Source: Anaerolineales bacterium | GTDB taxonomy: Bacteria; Chloroflexota; Anaerolineae; JAAEKA01 | NCBI GenBank assembly: GCA_020634615.1 | Contig: JACKBI010000005.1 | Span: forward strand, 1-64,000 | Direction: 5' to 3' | DNA: 64,000 nucleotides | Shown: positions 48,070-55,891 of the stretch, piece after piece | How positions within the stretch are numbered: position 1 is the first letter of the stretch | How the letters are laid out: each line of letters opens with the position of its first letter | Translations under genes and position numbers: made by a program | Notes under the pieces: generated by a model | What the model was told of the DNA's origin: nothing | Databases searched by the model: none | Seen by the model: the letters and a program-made list of their open reading frames with translations, nothing else

Positions 48070-50388
48070 TCAGGCACGCGCAACCAGGAAAGCCGTTGTG
48101 GCTTGCCAGGCTACCGGCCGGTTGAGCAATTCCAGACGGAAGAGGTTGCCCACTTGCGCCAGCTCCTCTTCGGTCAGGCGGCTGCGCAGATGATCGGCGT
48201 AGCTGGGGCGACCCTGGCCCGTCGCTGCGCTTGCCGTGAACCAGCGCGCCAGCACATCCGCGGTTACCTGCACCTCACTGCTCTCGTGCTCGATTTCAAC
48301 CACGGCGTGCAGGCCAGCGGCGCTGAATGCCACCTGCAGGTCACCTTCGTTCCAGTTGACCATTGGGTCATCAGGCCGGCTGTAGATTGCTTCCTCGGCC
48401 TCGGTTACCCGCCCCGCCAGGTCTTTCCCCAGCGAGGCTAAGTCCACCAGTTTGTACAGCCGCTGGGTGCGGCTGGGCACAGTTTCAGCCAGGCTGATAA
48501 CGCCCGTCGCTGACAGCAGGGAAGCGAACATTGCCGCCGCGGCGGCCTTGTCGGGGTAGCGAGTCAGCGCGTTACGCCCAACGATCGCGTCGAAGATCAG
48601 TGAATCAGAAGCCAAAGGTCGCAGGTTATTCGAAAGAAGGAGTGGCAGATCGGCAATGCCGCCCTCGATGACCGTCGGGCGCTCGATTTCGGGCAGGCGT
48701 TCGGCTTGCTGGCGCAACGCGTCGGCGTCCTGCCTGCTGCGGGCCAATGACACGACGCCGCCCTCCGGCGCGCGCCGCAAGACTTCCCAGGTCAACAGCC
48801 CGCTGCCGGCGTTCAGGTCCAACACCAGGTGGTGGCGCTGCACGCGCGCGGCGTCCAGCACCCGGTCACGCACGGCGGCCAGCCGCTGGCCGGCGCCGCT
48901 GACCGTGCGCTCCAGCCATTGGTCGCGGTTGCGCCCTGCCCGGTCGCCGGTGAAGGTTAGCACTTCTGGCGGGCCAACGCCTTCGCCTTCGATCATCGCG
49001 GCCAGTTGCGCTTCCCGGCGACGCACGACCTGCAAGCGGATCTCCTTTTCGTAGCCCTGATCGCCCGGTTTGTAGAACACCTTGCCCTGCATCGACTCGG
49101 GGAGGTATTGCTGTGCCACCCAGTGGTCGCGGTAGGCGTGCGGGTAGAGGTAACCCTCGCCGTGGCCGAAGCCCTCCTTGTCGCGGTTGGCGTCGCGCAG
49201 ATGGGTCGGCACGTCGGCGTCCCGTTCCTGCTCGACAACCCCCAATGCGTCGAAGAAGCCCATCGACGAGTTGGATTTCGGCGCGGTGGCGAGGTAAAGC
49301 GTCGCCGTCGTCAGGTGGAAGCGGCCTTCCGGTAGTCCCACCCGGTCGAACGCCTCGGCAGCCGCGACGACTACCCGCAACGCGTTGGGATCGGCCAGCC
49401 CCACGTCCTCGCCGGCAAAGATCAACATGCGCCGGAACATGAAGCGCGGATCCTCGCCCGCATAGACCATCTTGGCCAGCCAGTAGAGCGCCGCGTCGGG
49501 GTCCGACCCGCGCAGCGACTTGATGTAGGCGCTGATGGTGTCGAAATGGTAGTCGCCCTCTTTGTCATACAACACTGCGCGCTGCTGGATGCTCTCCTCG
49601 GCGACGGCCAGCGTGACGCGGATGATGGGAAGGGTAAACGGTGATCCGTGATCGGTGATCGGTGTCTGATTACCGATTACTGATAACCGATCACCTTCCG
49701 GCTCCGTCGTCTCGACCGCCAGCTCCAGCGCGTTGAGCAGCGCGCGCGCGTCGCCGTTGGCCACGTTGACCAGATGCGCCAGTGCGTCGTCGTCGATTTG
49801 GACGTTGAGCTTGCCGTAGCCGCGTTCCGGGTCAGCCAGCGCCTGGCGAGCGATCCCGTAGAGGTCGTCCTCGGTCAGCGGCTTGAGCTGGAAGATGCGG
49901 CTGCGGCTGACCAGCGGGCGGTTGACGCTGAAATAGGGGTTCTCGGTGGTCGCGCCGATCAGCACCACCGTGCCGTTCTCTACGTGCGGCAACAAGGCGT
50001 CCTGCTGCGCCTTGTTGAAGCGATGCACCTCGTCCACGAAGAGGATGGTTTTGCGGCCATACAGGCCGCGCTGGCTCTCGGCTGCGTCGATGGATTCGCG
50101 AATGTCCTTGACGCCGGCCAGCACTGCGTTGAGCGCGATGAAATGGGCGCTGGTGGTGTTGGCGATGACGCGCGCCAGGGTGGTCTTGCCGGTGCCAGGT
50201 GGGCCATAGAAGATCACACTGCTGAGCTGGTCGGCCTGGATGGCGCGCCGCAACAGGCGTCCCGGTCCAACGATGTGGTCCTGGCCGATATACTCGTCCA
50301 GCGTGCGCGGCCGCATGCGCGCGGCCAGCGGCTGTTCGCTGGCGATCAGTTTCTGACGCTGATGATCAAAAAGGTCGGGGCTTGCCAT
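48070..50388 (-). CDS. rarA: RarA/MgsA AAA+ ATPase fused to a C-terminal methyltransferase-like domain
   Basis: Acts at stalled replication forks. Residues ~1-430 are RarA: MRPRTLDEYIGQDHIVG, Walker A GPPGTGKTT, Walker B ILFVDEVHRF, sensor GATTENPYFSVN, tetramer region SLRGSDPDAALYWLAKM, ending HAYRDHWVAQQYLPESMQGK. A ~300-residue extension follows with a class I SAM fold: LVLDLNAGSGLLTWEVLRRA and IFDAIVGRNALTRY. A stretch GNQTPITDHGSPFT in the RarA lid is encoded by an inserted heptad repeat (49640-49694). MASPDLF is chosen as start because an extended -10 box lies 6 nt upstream, implying leaderless mRNA. Confidence 0.88.
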   Translation of the reverse strand: MASPDLFDHQRQKLIASEQPLAARMRPRTLDEYIGQDHIVGPGRLLRRAIQADQLSSVIFYGPPGTGKTTLARVIANTTSAHFIALNAVLAGVKDIRESIDAAESQRGLYGRKTILFVDEVHRFNKAQQDALLPHVENGTVVLIGATTENPYFSVNRPLVSRSRIFQLKPLTEDDLYGIARQALADPERGYGKLNVQIDDDALAHLVNVANGDARALLNALELAVETTEPEGDRLSVIGNQTPITDHGSPFTLPIIRVTLAVAEESIQQRAVLYDKEGDYHFDTISAYIKSLRGSDPDAALYWLAKMVYAGEDPRFMFRRMLIFAGEDVGLADPNALRVVVAAAEAFDRVGLPEGRFHLTTATLYLATAPKSNSSMGFFDALGVVEQERDADVPTHLRDANRDKEGFGHGEGYLYPHAYRDHWVAQQYLPESMQGKVFYKPGDQGYEKEIRLQVVRRREAQLAAMIEGEGVGPPEVLTFTGDRAGRNRDQWLERTVSGAGQRLAAVRDRVLDAARVQRHHLVLDLNAGSGLLTWEVLRRAPEGGVVSLARSRQDADALRQQAERLPEIERPTVIEGGIADLPLLLSNNLRPLASDSLIFDAIVGRNALTRYPDKAAAAAMFASLLSATGVISLAETVPSRTQRLYKLVDLASLGKDLAGRVTEAEEAIYSRPDDPMVNWNEGDLQVAFSAAGLHAVVEIEHESSEVQVTADVLARWFTASAATGQGRPSYADHLRSRLTEEELAQVGNLFRLELLNRPVAWQATTAFLVARA
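49640..49694. repeat. Heptad fold-back repeat inserted in frame within rarA
   Basis: GGTGATCCGTGATCGGTGAT (49640-49659) is complementary to TAACCGATCACC (49683-49694), with further TACCGATTACTGAT words between. It keeps the reading frame and adds about 20 residues to the protein. Confidence 0.7.
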
Positions 50389-50394
50389 GCATCT

Positions 50395-50403
50395 ATTGTA
50401 GCA
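50395..50403 (-). promoter_or_regulatory. Extended -10 promoter of rarA (leaderless)
   Basis: Minus strand TGCTACAAT. No good -35 is seen; the TG motif could compensate. The ATG lies 6 nt after the -10. Confidence 0.55.
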
Positions 50404-50458
50404 CAAAACCAAGAGAGCCAGGGGATCAGGGGCGGCATCGGCAAAGGCCAAATAGCGC

Positions 50459-50641
50459 TTGGCGGCTGACCTCGTGGCTTTCCCCGAGCTTTCCCTGTCG
50501 AACTACGACCCGGAAATCGCTGACGCAGTAGCGATCACCTCCGACGACCACCGGCTCGCCGTTTTCCGGGCATTCGCGGACGAGACGCTATTCTTTTCCT
50601 CAGCCGCAGGCGGCAACTGTCGACTTTCGAAGCATCATTAA
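50459..50641 (+). pseudogene. Carbon-nitrogen hydrolase (nitrilase superfamily) fragment
   Basis: About 42 codons read ADLVAFPELSLSNYDPEIAD then DDHRLAVFRAFADE. This is the early region of carbon-nitrogen hydrolases, which carries the catalytic Glu in FPEL. The rest of the gene (second catalytic Lys and Cys) is absent and the frame then runs into unrelated sequence and stops. It is a remnant of a gene lost beside rarA. Confidence 0.6.
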
Positions 50642-50656
50642 CAGCGGCTAGCCGGC

Positions 50657-50905
50657 CTACCCAACAAACTCACCGATTGGAAGCGTAGTTATTTCCAGAA
50701 TACCGTGTGGCCTTGTATAATTTCTCCCTGACTGCGGGTCACAGAGAATCGGAGCGCCTTCCTTAGTCTCGATGTTGACACGGTAAGCCGGGTCAACGGT
50801 GCCACCAACCACGTCAATCCCTCGACAGCACGGGATGCATCGCAGCGTGATTGTTCCACGGCAGCCAGAGACGCCCCCATCCACTCTGAACCTGTATCCT
50901 GGCAA
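50657..50905 (-). CDS. Possible small Cys-containing hypothetical protein
   Basis: An 82-codon frame from a TTG (LPGYRFRVDGGVSGCRGTIT) with Cys-x2-Cys-Cys (RCIPCC). It is in a lower-GC stretch next to a gene remnant. No ribosome site or family is recognised. The rest of the gap 50642-51024 shows nothing else. It could equally be degenerate DNA. Confidence 0.22.
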   Translation of the reverse strand: MPGYRFRVDGGVSGCRGTITLRCIPCCRGIDVVGGTVDPAYRVNIETKEGAPILCDPQSGRNYTRPHGILEITTLPIGEFVG

Positions 50906-51024
50906 GACATCGACACTTGACTGGGGCCTAGCGAGTCTCAGCTGCCCGGCTGTGCAGTTGACGCGTACCCGGTGATTGGTCGTGATTCAGGTCCACTGGT
51001 AACCAGACAGGAGCTTCTGACTGC

Positions 51025-52692
51025 ATGTCTGCACAATCCTCTACCAAATCCAACACGGCTGTCACGGTATTAAAAGCGTCCTGGGTGCCGTTGATCATTA
51101 TCGTCCTCGCCCAACTCCAGATGGGCGTCAACGTCAACGCCCTTCCCGTCTCCATGGGGCCAATTATCGACGACATCAACGCCCCGGCGACCTCGGTGGC
51201 GACGGCGCTGGTGCTTTACTCGCTGTTCGTGGCTGCCTTTGTCATGCTGGGCGCCAAGGTCGGCAAGATGTTCGGCGAGCGATTGGTCTTTCAGATCGCT
51301 GTGCTGGCACACGGCGCATCCATGGCCTTGATGGCTGTCAGCAACAGCACTGAGACGATGAACACGGCCCAGGCTATCGCGGGCATTGCGGCTGCTGCGC
51401 TGGTTCCCACGCTGGTGGTGTTGATTGCCGCCAACTACCGTGAGCGCCAGCAGGAGCAGGCGCTGGGCATTCTTGCCAGCATTCCGGCGGTCGCCAGTGG
51501 GCTGACCTTCGTCGTCGCCGGTTTCATCGCCACCCTCCTGAGCTGGCGCGTGTCCTTCGGGTTGATCACCGTGATTTCTGTTGCGGTCTTCATAATCAGT
51601 TTTCGCCTCAAGCCCATTCCCCGCACGCCCGGCATCCGCATCGATCTCGTCGGGGTCGTTCTGTCGGCGCTGGCCATTGCCTGCATCCTCTTTGGCTTCA
51701 ACAACCTGAACACCTGGGGCCTGGTGCTGGCCAAAGCGGCGGCCCCAATCTCCCTGTTTGGCCTGTCGCCTGCGCCCTTTCTGATCGCGTTGGGCATCGT
51801 GTTTGGCCAGGCTTTCTTTGTCTGGTCGGAGAAACGGGTGGCCACCAAGAAGACGCCATTGCTGGCGATGGAAGTGCTCGACTCATCGGAGGAGCGGGCC
51901 GCAGTGATCATCTTCCTGGTCGCCGGTGCCCTGGGTTCGGTGATTTCTTTTCTCATCCCGCTCTACATTCAGATCGTTCAGGGACGCACGCCTCTTTTTA
52001 CGTCGGTGGCTATCGTGCCTTATGCGCTGGCGGTAGCTGCCGCGGCCATTCTCTCGGTGCGGCTGTATGACCGGCTTACGCCGCGCCGGCTGGGGGTGAT
52101 CTCCTTCAGCCTGGTGACGGTCGGTGCGGTTCTGCTGTCGTTTACTGTCAGCAATGAATGGGCGACGCCAGCCGTTATCCTGGGACTGATGATTGTCGGC
52201 CTCGGCGAAGGTACTATGCTGACCCTGCTGTTCAACGTCCTTGTCTCTGCCTCGCCCAAGCATCTGGCCGGCGATGTGGGCGCGCTGCGCGGCGTGGTGA
52301 ACAACGTTTCCTCGGCTTTGGGCGCGGCCTTTTCCAGCGTCGTCGCGGTGGGTTTGTTGAGCGTGTTCATCATTTCGGCGTTTAACATCTCGGGTCTGCC
52401 GCAGTCGCTGCACTATGAGATAAACTTCGACAACATCGACTTCGTCAGCAACGACCAGCTCAGGTCCGTTCTCAGTCAAACGTCGGCCACACCGGCCGAA
52501 GTGAACGAAGCTGTGGTGCTCAACGCAGCCGCGCGGCTGCGCGCCCTGAAAGCCACCTTCTTGATCGTGGCGATCATCTCACTGCTGACGATCTTCCCGT
52601 CGCTGCGCTTGCCGGGCTACATCCCTGGCGAACTGGATATGGAAGAGTTGATCCATGACCACCCGTCGGGCTCGCCGGCTGTAAACACCTGA
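51025..52692 (+). CDS. MFS efflux transporter (DHA2, EmrB/QacA-like)
   Basis: A 555-residue drug:H+ antiporter-type transporter with about 14 TM helices. MGVNVNALPVSMGPIIDDIN is a variant of the DHA2 motif at TM1; AFVMLGAKVGKMFGERLVF is motif A; AIPAVASGLTFVVAGFIATL-type sequence at TM5 gives motif C. An extracytoplasmic segment before the last TM (~455-500) is longer than usual. AGGAG lies 11 nt before the ATG. A fold-back element and the dipeptidase gene follow. Substrates cannot be predicted. Confidence 0.88.
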   Translation: MSAQSSTKSNTAVTVLKASWVPLIIIVLAQLQMGVNVNALPVSMGPIIDDINAPATSVATALVLYSLFVAAFVMLGAKVGKMFGERLVFQIAVLAHGASMALMAVSNSTETMNTAQAIAGIAAAALVPTLVVLIAANYRERQQEQALGILASIPAVASGLTFVVAGFIATLLSWRVSFGLITVISVAVFIISFRLKPIPRTPGIRIDLVGVVLSALAIACILFGFNNLNTWGLVLAKAAAPISLFGLSPAPFLIALGIVFGQAFFVWSEKRVATKKTPLLAMEVLDSSEERAAVIIFLVAGALGSVISFLIPLYIQIVQGRTPLFTSVAIVPYALAVAAAAILSVRLYDRLTPRRLGVISFSLVTVGAVLLSFTVSNEWATPAVILGLMIVGLGEGTMLTLLFNVLVSASPKHLAGDVGALRGVVNNVSSALGAAFSSVVAVGLLSVFIISAFNISGLPQSLHYEINFDNIDFVSNDQLRSVLSQTSATPAEVNEAVVLNAAARLRALKATFLIVAIISLLTIFPSLRLPGYIPGELDMEELIHDHPSGSPAVNT

Positions 52693-52759
52693 GTGGAACA
52701 ATCGGGCTAAACTCAGCGCACATAGAAAGCAGGTGTTTGAATGTCCCGACGGCCAGTAC

Positions 52760-52845
52760 GACTTCGGAAGTCGCCGCAGATCACAGAAAGACGCCGTTTC
52801 TCGTAGATGAGCAGCCTTGATCCTGTGCCGGCGACTTCCGAAGTC
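52760..52845. repeat. Fold-back element copy 4 (GACTTCCG family)
   Basis: Perfect 17-bp arms GACTTCGGAAGTCGCCG (52760-52776) and CGGCGACTTCCGAAGTC (52829-52845) enclose a 52-bp core. It lies just ahead of the dipeptidase ribosome site. Confidence 0.85.
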
Positions 52846-52874
52846 CGGACTGGTTATGAATGGAGAGCGATCTG

Positions 52875-54266
52875 ATGACATTCGATAGCGATGCCGCGCG
52901 TGCCTTTTCCCGCGCCAACGGCGACCGATTCTTGCAAGAGTTGTTCGAAATGCTGCGCATTCCCAGCGTCAGCGCCGATCCCGCTTTTGCGGGCGATGTT
53001 AAGCAAATGGCCGCCTGGCTGGCTGAACACCTGGCCGCGCTGGGTCTGGACAAAGCCGCGGTCATGCCCACCGCGGGCCATCCGGTGGTCTACGGCGAGT
53101 GGTTGGGCGCGGGGCCGGACAAACCGACCGTGCTGGTCTACGGCCACTACGACGTGATGCCGGCCGTGATGGAGGACGGCTGGGATACGCCGCCTTTCGA
53201 GCCGGTGGTCAAGGACGGCAAGGTATACGCCCGCGGCGTGACCGACGATAAGGGCCAGTTGTTCATCCAGGTCAAGGCGCTGGAGTCCTGGCTCAACACC
53301 GCCGGGGCTGCGCCGGTGAACGTGAAGCTGCTGCTGGAAGGGGAGGAGGAGGTCTCCTCGCCCAACCTCGTGCCGTTCATCGTGGACCACATGGACCTGT
53401 TGCGGGCCGACGTGTGCGTCATCAGCGATTCATCCATGCGGGTCGTCGAAGAGCCGGCCATCACCCACAGCCTGCGCGGCATGGCTTACCTGGAGGTGTG
53501 GGTTAAAGGACCGAAGGAGGATCTGCACAGCGGCTTCTGGGGCGGCGCCACGTACAACCCCGCCCTGGCGCTGGCCGAGATCCTGTCGAAGCTCTACAAC
53601 CCCGACAACACCATCGCCGTGCCCGGATTCTACGACGATGTCGTGCCGCTGAACGACGCCGAGCGGGAGATGATCGCCCGCAACCCGCTCACCGAGGAAC
53701 AGTTCCGCGAGGCAACCGGCGTTCCCGGCCTCTGGGGCGACGAGCGTTTCACCATCCGAGAGCGCGTCTCGGCGCGGCCGACACTGGACATCAACGGCCT
53801 GTGGGGCGGCTATGCCGGGCCTGGGCCGAAGACTATTATTCCCGCCAAAGCAGGCGCCAAGCTTAGCTCGCGGCTGGTCGGCAACCAGGATCCGCACAAG
53901 ATATTCCGCCTTATCAAGGACTACATCGAGTCCATCGCGCCGCCGTCGGTCTCGGTCGAGGTCAAGCTGCTGACCACTGGCAAGCCCGCGCTGATCCCGT
54001 TCGACCTGCCGGAGATGCAGGCCGCGGCCCGCGCCTACGAGCGGGGCTGGGGCCACATGCCGATCTTCACCCGCGGCGGCGGCAGCATCCCCGTGGTCGC
54101 CGAGCTGACCGACCGCATGGGCATCCCGGTGGTGATGATGGGCTACGGGCTGGACACCGACGGCCTGCACTCGCCCAACGAGCACTACAGCATCGAGATG
54201 TTCGAACGCGGCATCGAGACAGCCATTGTCTACCTGGAAGAACTGGCCGCGCTGCCGCGCGAATAA
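52875..54266 (+). CDS. M20 family metallodipeptidase
   Basis: Hydrolyses dipeptides or N-acyl amino acids in the cytoplasm using two metal ions. 463 residues; VLVYGHYDVMPAV gives the first metal His and catalytic Asp, ARGVTDDKGQLF the bridging Asp, LEGEEEVSSPN the catalytic Glu pair, and a DLHSGFWGGATYNP dimerisation-domain motif follows. LDTDGLHSPNEHYSIEMFERG holds the last metal ligand. GGAGAG 7 nt before ATG 52875 is better than the upstream ATG at 52860. It is close to leucyl aminopeptidase and an AbgT transporter, suggesting uptake and breakdown of peptide-like compounds. Confidence 0.93.
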   Translation: MTFDSDAARAFSRANGDRFLQELFEMLRIPSVSADPAFAGDVKQMAAWLAEHLAALGLDKAAVMPTAGHPVVYGEWLGAGPDKPTVLVYGHYDVMPAVMEDGWDTPPFEPVVKDGKVYARGVTDDKGQLFIQVKALESWLNTAGAAPVNVKLLLEGEEEVSSPNLVPFIVDHMDLLRADVCVISDSSMRVVEEPAITHSLRGMAYLEVWVKGPKEDLHSGFWGGATYNPALALAEILSKLYNPDNTIAVPGFYDDVVPLNDAEREMIARNPLTEEQFREATGVPGLWGDERFTIRERVSARPTLDINGLWGGYAGPGPKTIIPAKAGAKLSSRLVGNQDPHKIFRLIKDYIESIAPPSVSVEVKLLTTGKPALIPFDLPEMQAAARAYERGWGHMPIFTRGGGSIPVVAELTDRMGIPVVMMGYGLDTDGLHSPNEHYSIEMFERGIETAIVYLEELAALPRE

Positions 54267-54271
54267 GACCC

Positions 54272-54356
54272 AGACTTCGGAAATCGCCGGCTTGTAATCG
54301 AGATGCTCTCGCATGTTGTTGCAACTTCCAGCGAATCACGGCGATTTCCGAAGTCT
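54272..54356. repeat. Fold-back element copy 5 (GACTTCCG family, compensated)
   Basis: Perfect 18-bp arms AGACTTCGGAAATCGCCG (54272-54289) and CGGCGATTTCCGAAGTCT (54339-54356). Relative to copy 4 both arms carry matching changes (AAGTC to AAATC, GACTT to GATTT), so pairing is kept. Confidence 0.85.
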
Positions 54357-54410
54357 TTGTGGTTACATAGACTGAAGACCTTGTGTTGTTAGTGGGAAAG
54401 GACGTTGCCT

Positions 54411-55868
54411 GTGGACATTCAGGTGAAATCAGGTGATCTGCTGGCGCAGCCGTCTGAACTGGCAGTTTTAGGGGTTTTCGAGGATGAACCGTTGGCCGAG
54501 CCGGTCGCCAGCCTGTTGGAGGTGGCCGACTTTCGCGGCCGCGCCCAACAGACCCTGTTGCTTTATCCGCGCGGCGCGCTGGCTCCCCGCCGCCTGCTGC
54601 TGGTGGGCCTGGGCAAGCGGGACACCGCCGGCGCCGAACAGATCCGGCAGGCGGCCGCGCTGGCTGTGCAGCAAGCGCGATCGTTGCAGGTGGCGGCGGT
54701 GACGCTGGGCGTCGCAACCACGATGTCGCTGGCGCCGGAGTTGACCGGTCAGGCCTTTGCCGAGGGCTTCGAGTTGGGCGCGTACCGCTACTGGATCTAT
54801 CGCACCGGTCTGTCCAGCGAACAGACCTTTGCGGTCGAGCGGGCTACGGTGTACACCACCGGCGAGCGGGCGCAACTGGTGCAGGCAGGCGTCGCCGAGG
54901 GCCAGATCATCGCCCGCGGCGTAAAGCTGGCGCGCGATCTGGTCAACGGGCCTGGCTACGCAGTCACCCCGGCTAAGCTGGGCGACGAGGCCGTCGCGCT
55001 GGGACAGCGGTTGGGACTGCGCGTCACGGTGCTCGACCAGGCGCAACTGGAAGAACAGGGCTTCGGCGGAATCCTGGCGGTCGGCAAAGGGTCAGCCAAC
55101 GAGCCGCGCTTCATCGTCATGGAGCATGGCGAGTCTGCCGAGGGCAAGCCGACTGTCTGTCTTGTGGGCAAGGGGCTGACCTTCGACTCCGGCGGCCTGT
55201 CGCTGAAGCCGGCCGATGCCATGGAGACCATGAAGTCGGACATGGGCGGCGCGGCGGCGGTGTTCGGCGCGATGCAGGCGATCGCCGAACTGGATCTGCC
55301 GGTGCACGTCGTCGGGCTGGTATCTTCGGCCGAGAACATGCCCAGCAGCACTGCCTATCGCCCCGGCGACATCGTAAAGACGCTCAGTGGCAAGACCATC
55401 GAGGTGCTGAACACCGACGCCGAGGGACGGATCATCCTGTCCGATGCGCTTTTCTATGCCCAGCGCTACCAGCCAGCCGCGATCGTTGAACTGTCAACCC
55501 TGACCGGCGCGGTCATCATCGCTCTGGGTTCCCACGCCACCGGCATGATGGCCACCGAACAGGCGCTGGCCGACCGCATCAGGGAGGCCGGTGAGACCAG
55601 CGGTGAGCGTGTCTGGCAACTGCCGCTATGGGACGAGTACCGCGAGATGGTCAAGAGCGAGATCGCCGACCTGAAGAACCTGGCCGGACGTCCGGCCGGC
55701 TCGATCACGGCCGGCGCGTTTCTGGCTGCCTTCGTGGGCGATTATCCCTTCGTTCACCTGGACATCGCCGGCACAGCCTGGGCCGACAAGCCGGCTAAGT
55801 CTTACCATTCTCACGGCGGCACCGGTGTGGGAGTCCGTCTTCTAGTCGAATATGTAAAAGGTCTTTGA
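54411..55868 (+). CDS. pepA: Leucyl aminopeptidase (M17)
   Basis: Removes N-terminal residues from peptides in the cytoplasm; the active form is a hexamer with two Zn or Mn ions. The N-terminal Macro-like domain (1-~160) is followed by the catalytic domain: GKGLTFDSGGLSLKPADAM (Lys/Asp ligands), MKSDMGGAAAVFGAM, and NTDAEGRIILSDAL (signature, Asp/Glu ligands and Arg). 485 residues from GTG 54411, which sits 8 nt after AAAGGA; TTG 54405 would be too close. Its stop shares bases with a possible upstream ATG of the AbgT gene (TGATG), so the two are coupled. Confidence 0.95.
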   Translation: MDIQVKSGDLLAQPSELAVLGVFEDEPLAEPVASLLEVADFRGRAQQTLLLYPRGALAPRRLLLVGLGKRDTAGAEQIRQAAALAVQQARSLQVAAVTLGVATTMSLAPELTGQAFAEGFELGAYRYWIYRTGLSSEQTFAVERATVYTTGERAQLVQAGVAEGQIIARGVKLARDLVNGPGYAVTPAKLGDEAVALGQRLGLRVTVLDQAQLEEQGFGGILAVGKGSANEPRFIVMEHGESAEGKPTVCLVGKGLTFDSGGLSLKPADAMETMKSDMGGAAAVFGAMQAIAELDLPVHVVGLVSSAENMPSSTAYRPGDIVKTLSGKTIEVLNTDAEGRIILSDALFYAQRYQPAAIVELSTLTGAVIIALGSHATGMMATEQALADRIREAGETSGERVWQLPLWDEYREMVKSEIADLKNLAGRPAGSITAGAFLAAFVGDYPFVHLDIAGTAWADKPAKSYHSHGGTGVGVRLLVEYVKGL

Positions 55869-55891
55869 TGTCGGATCAAACGGAGGTCAAC

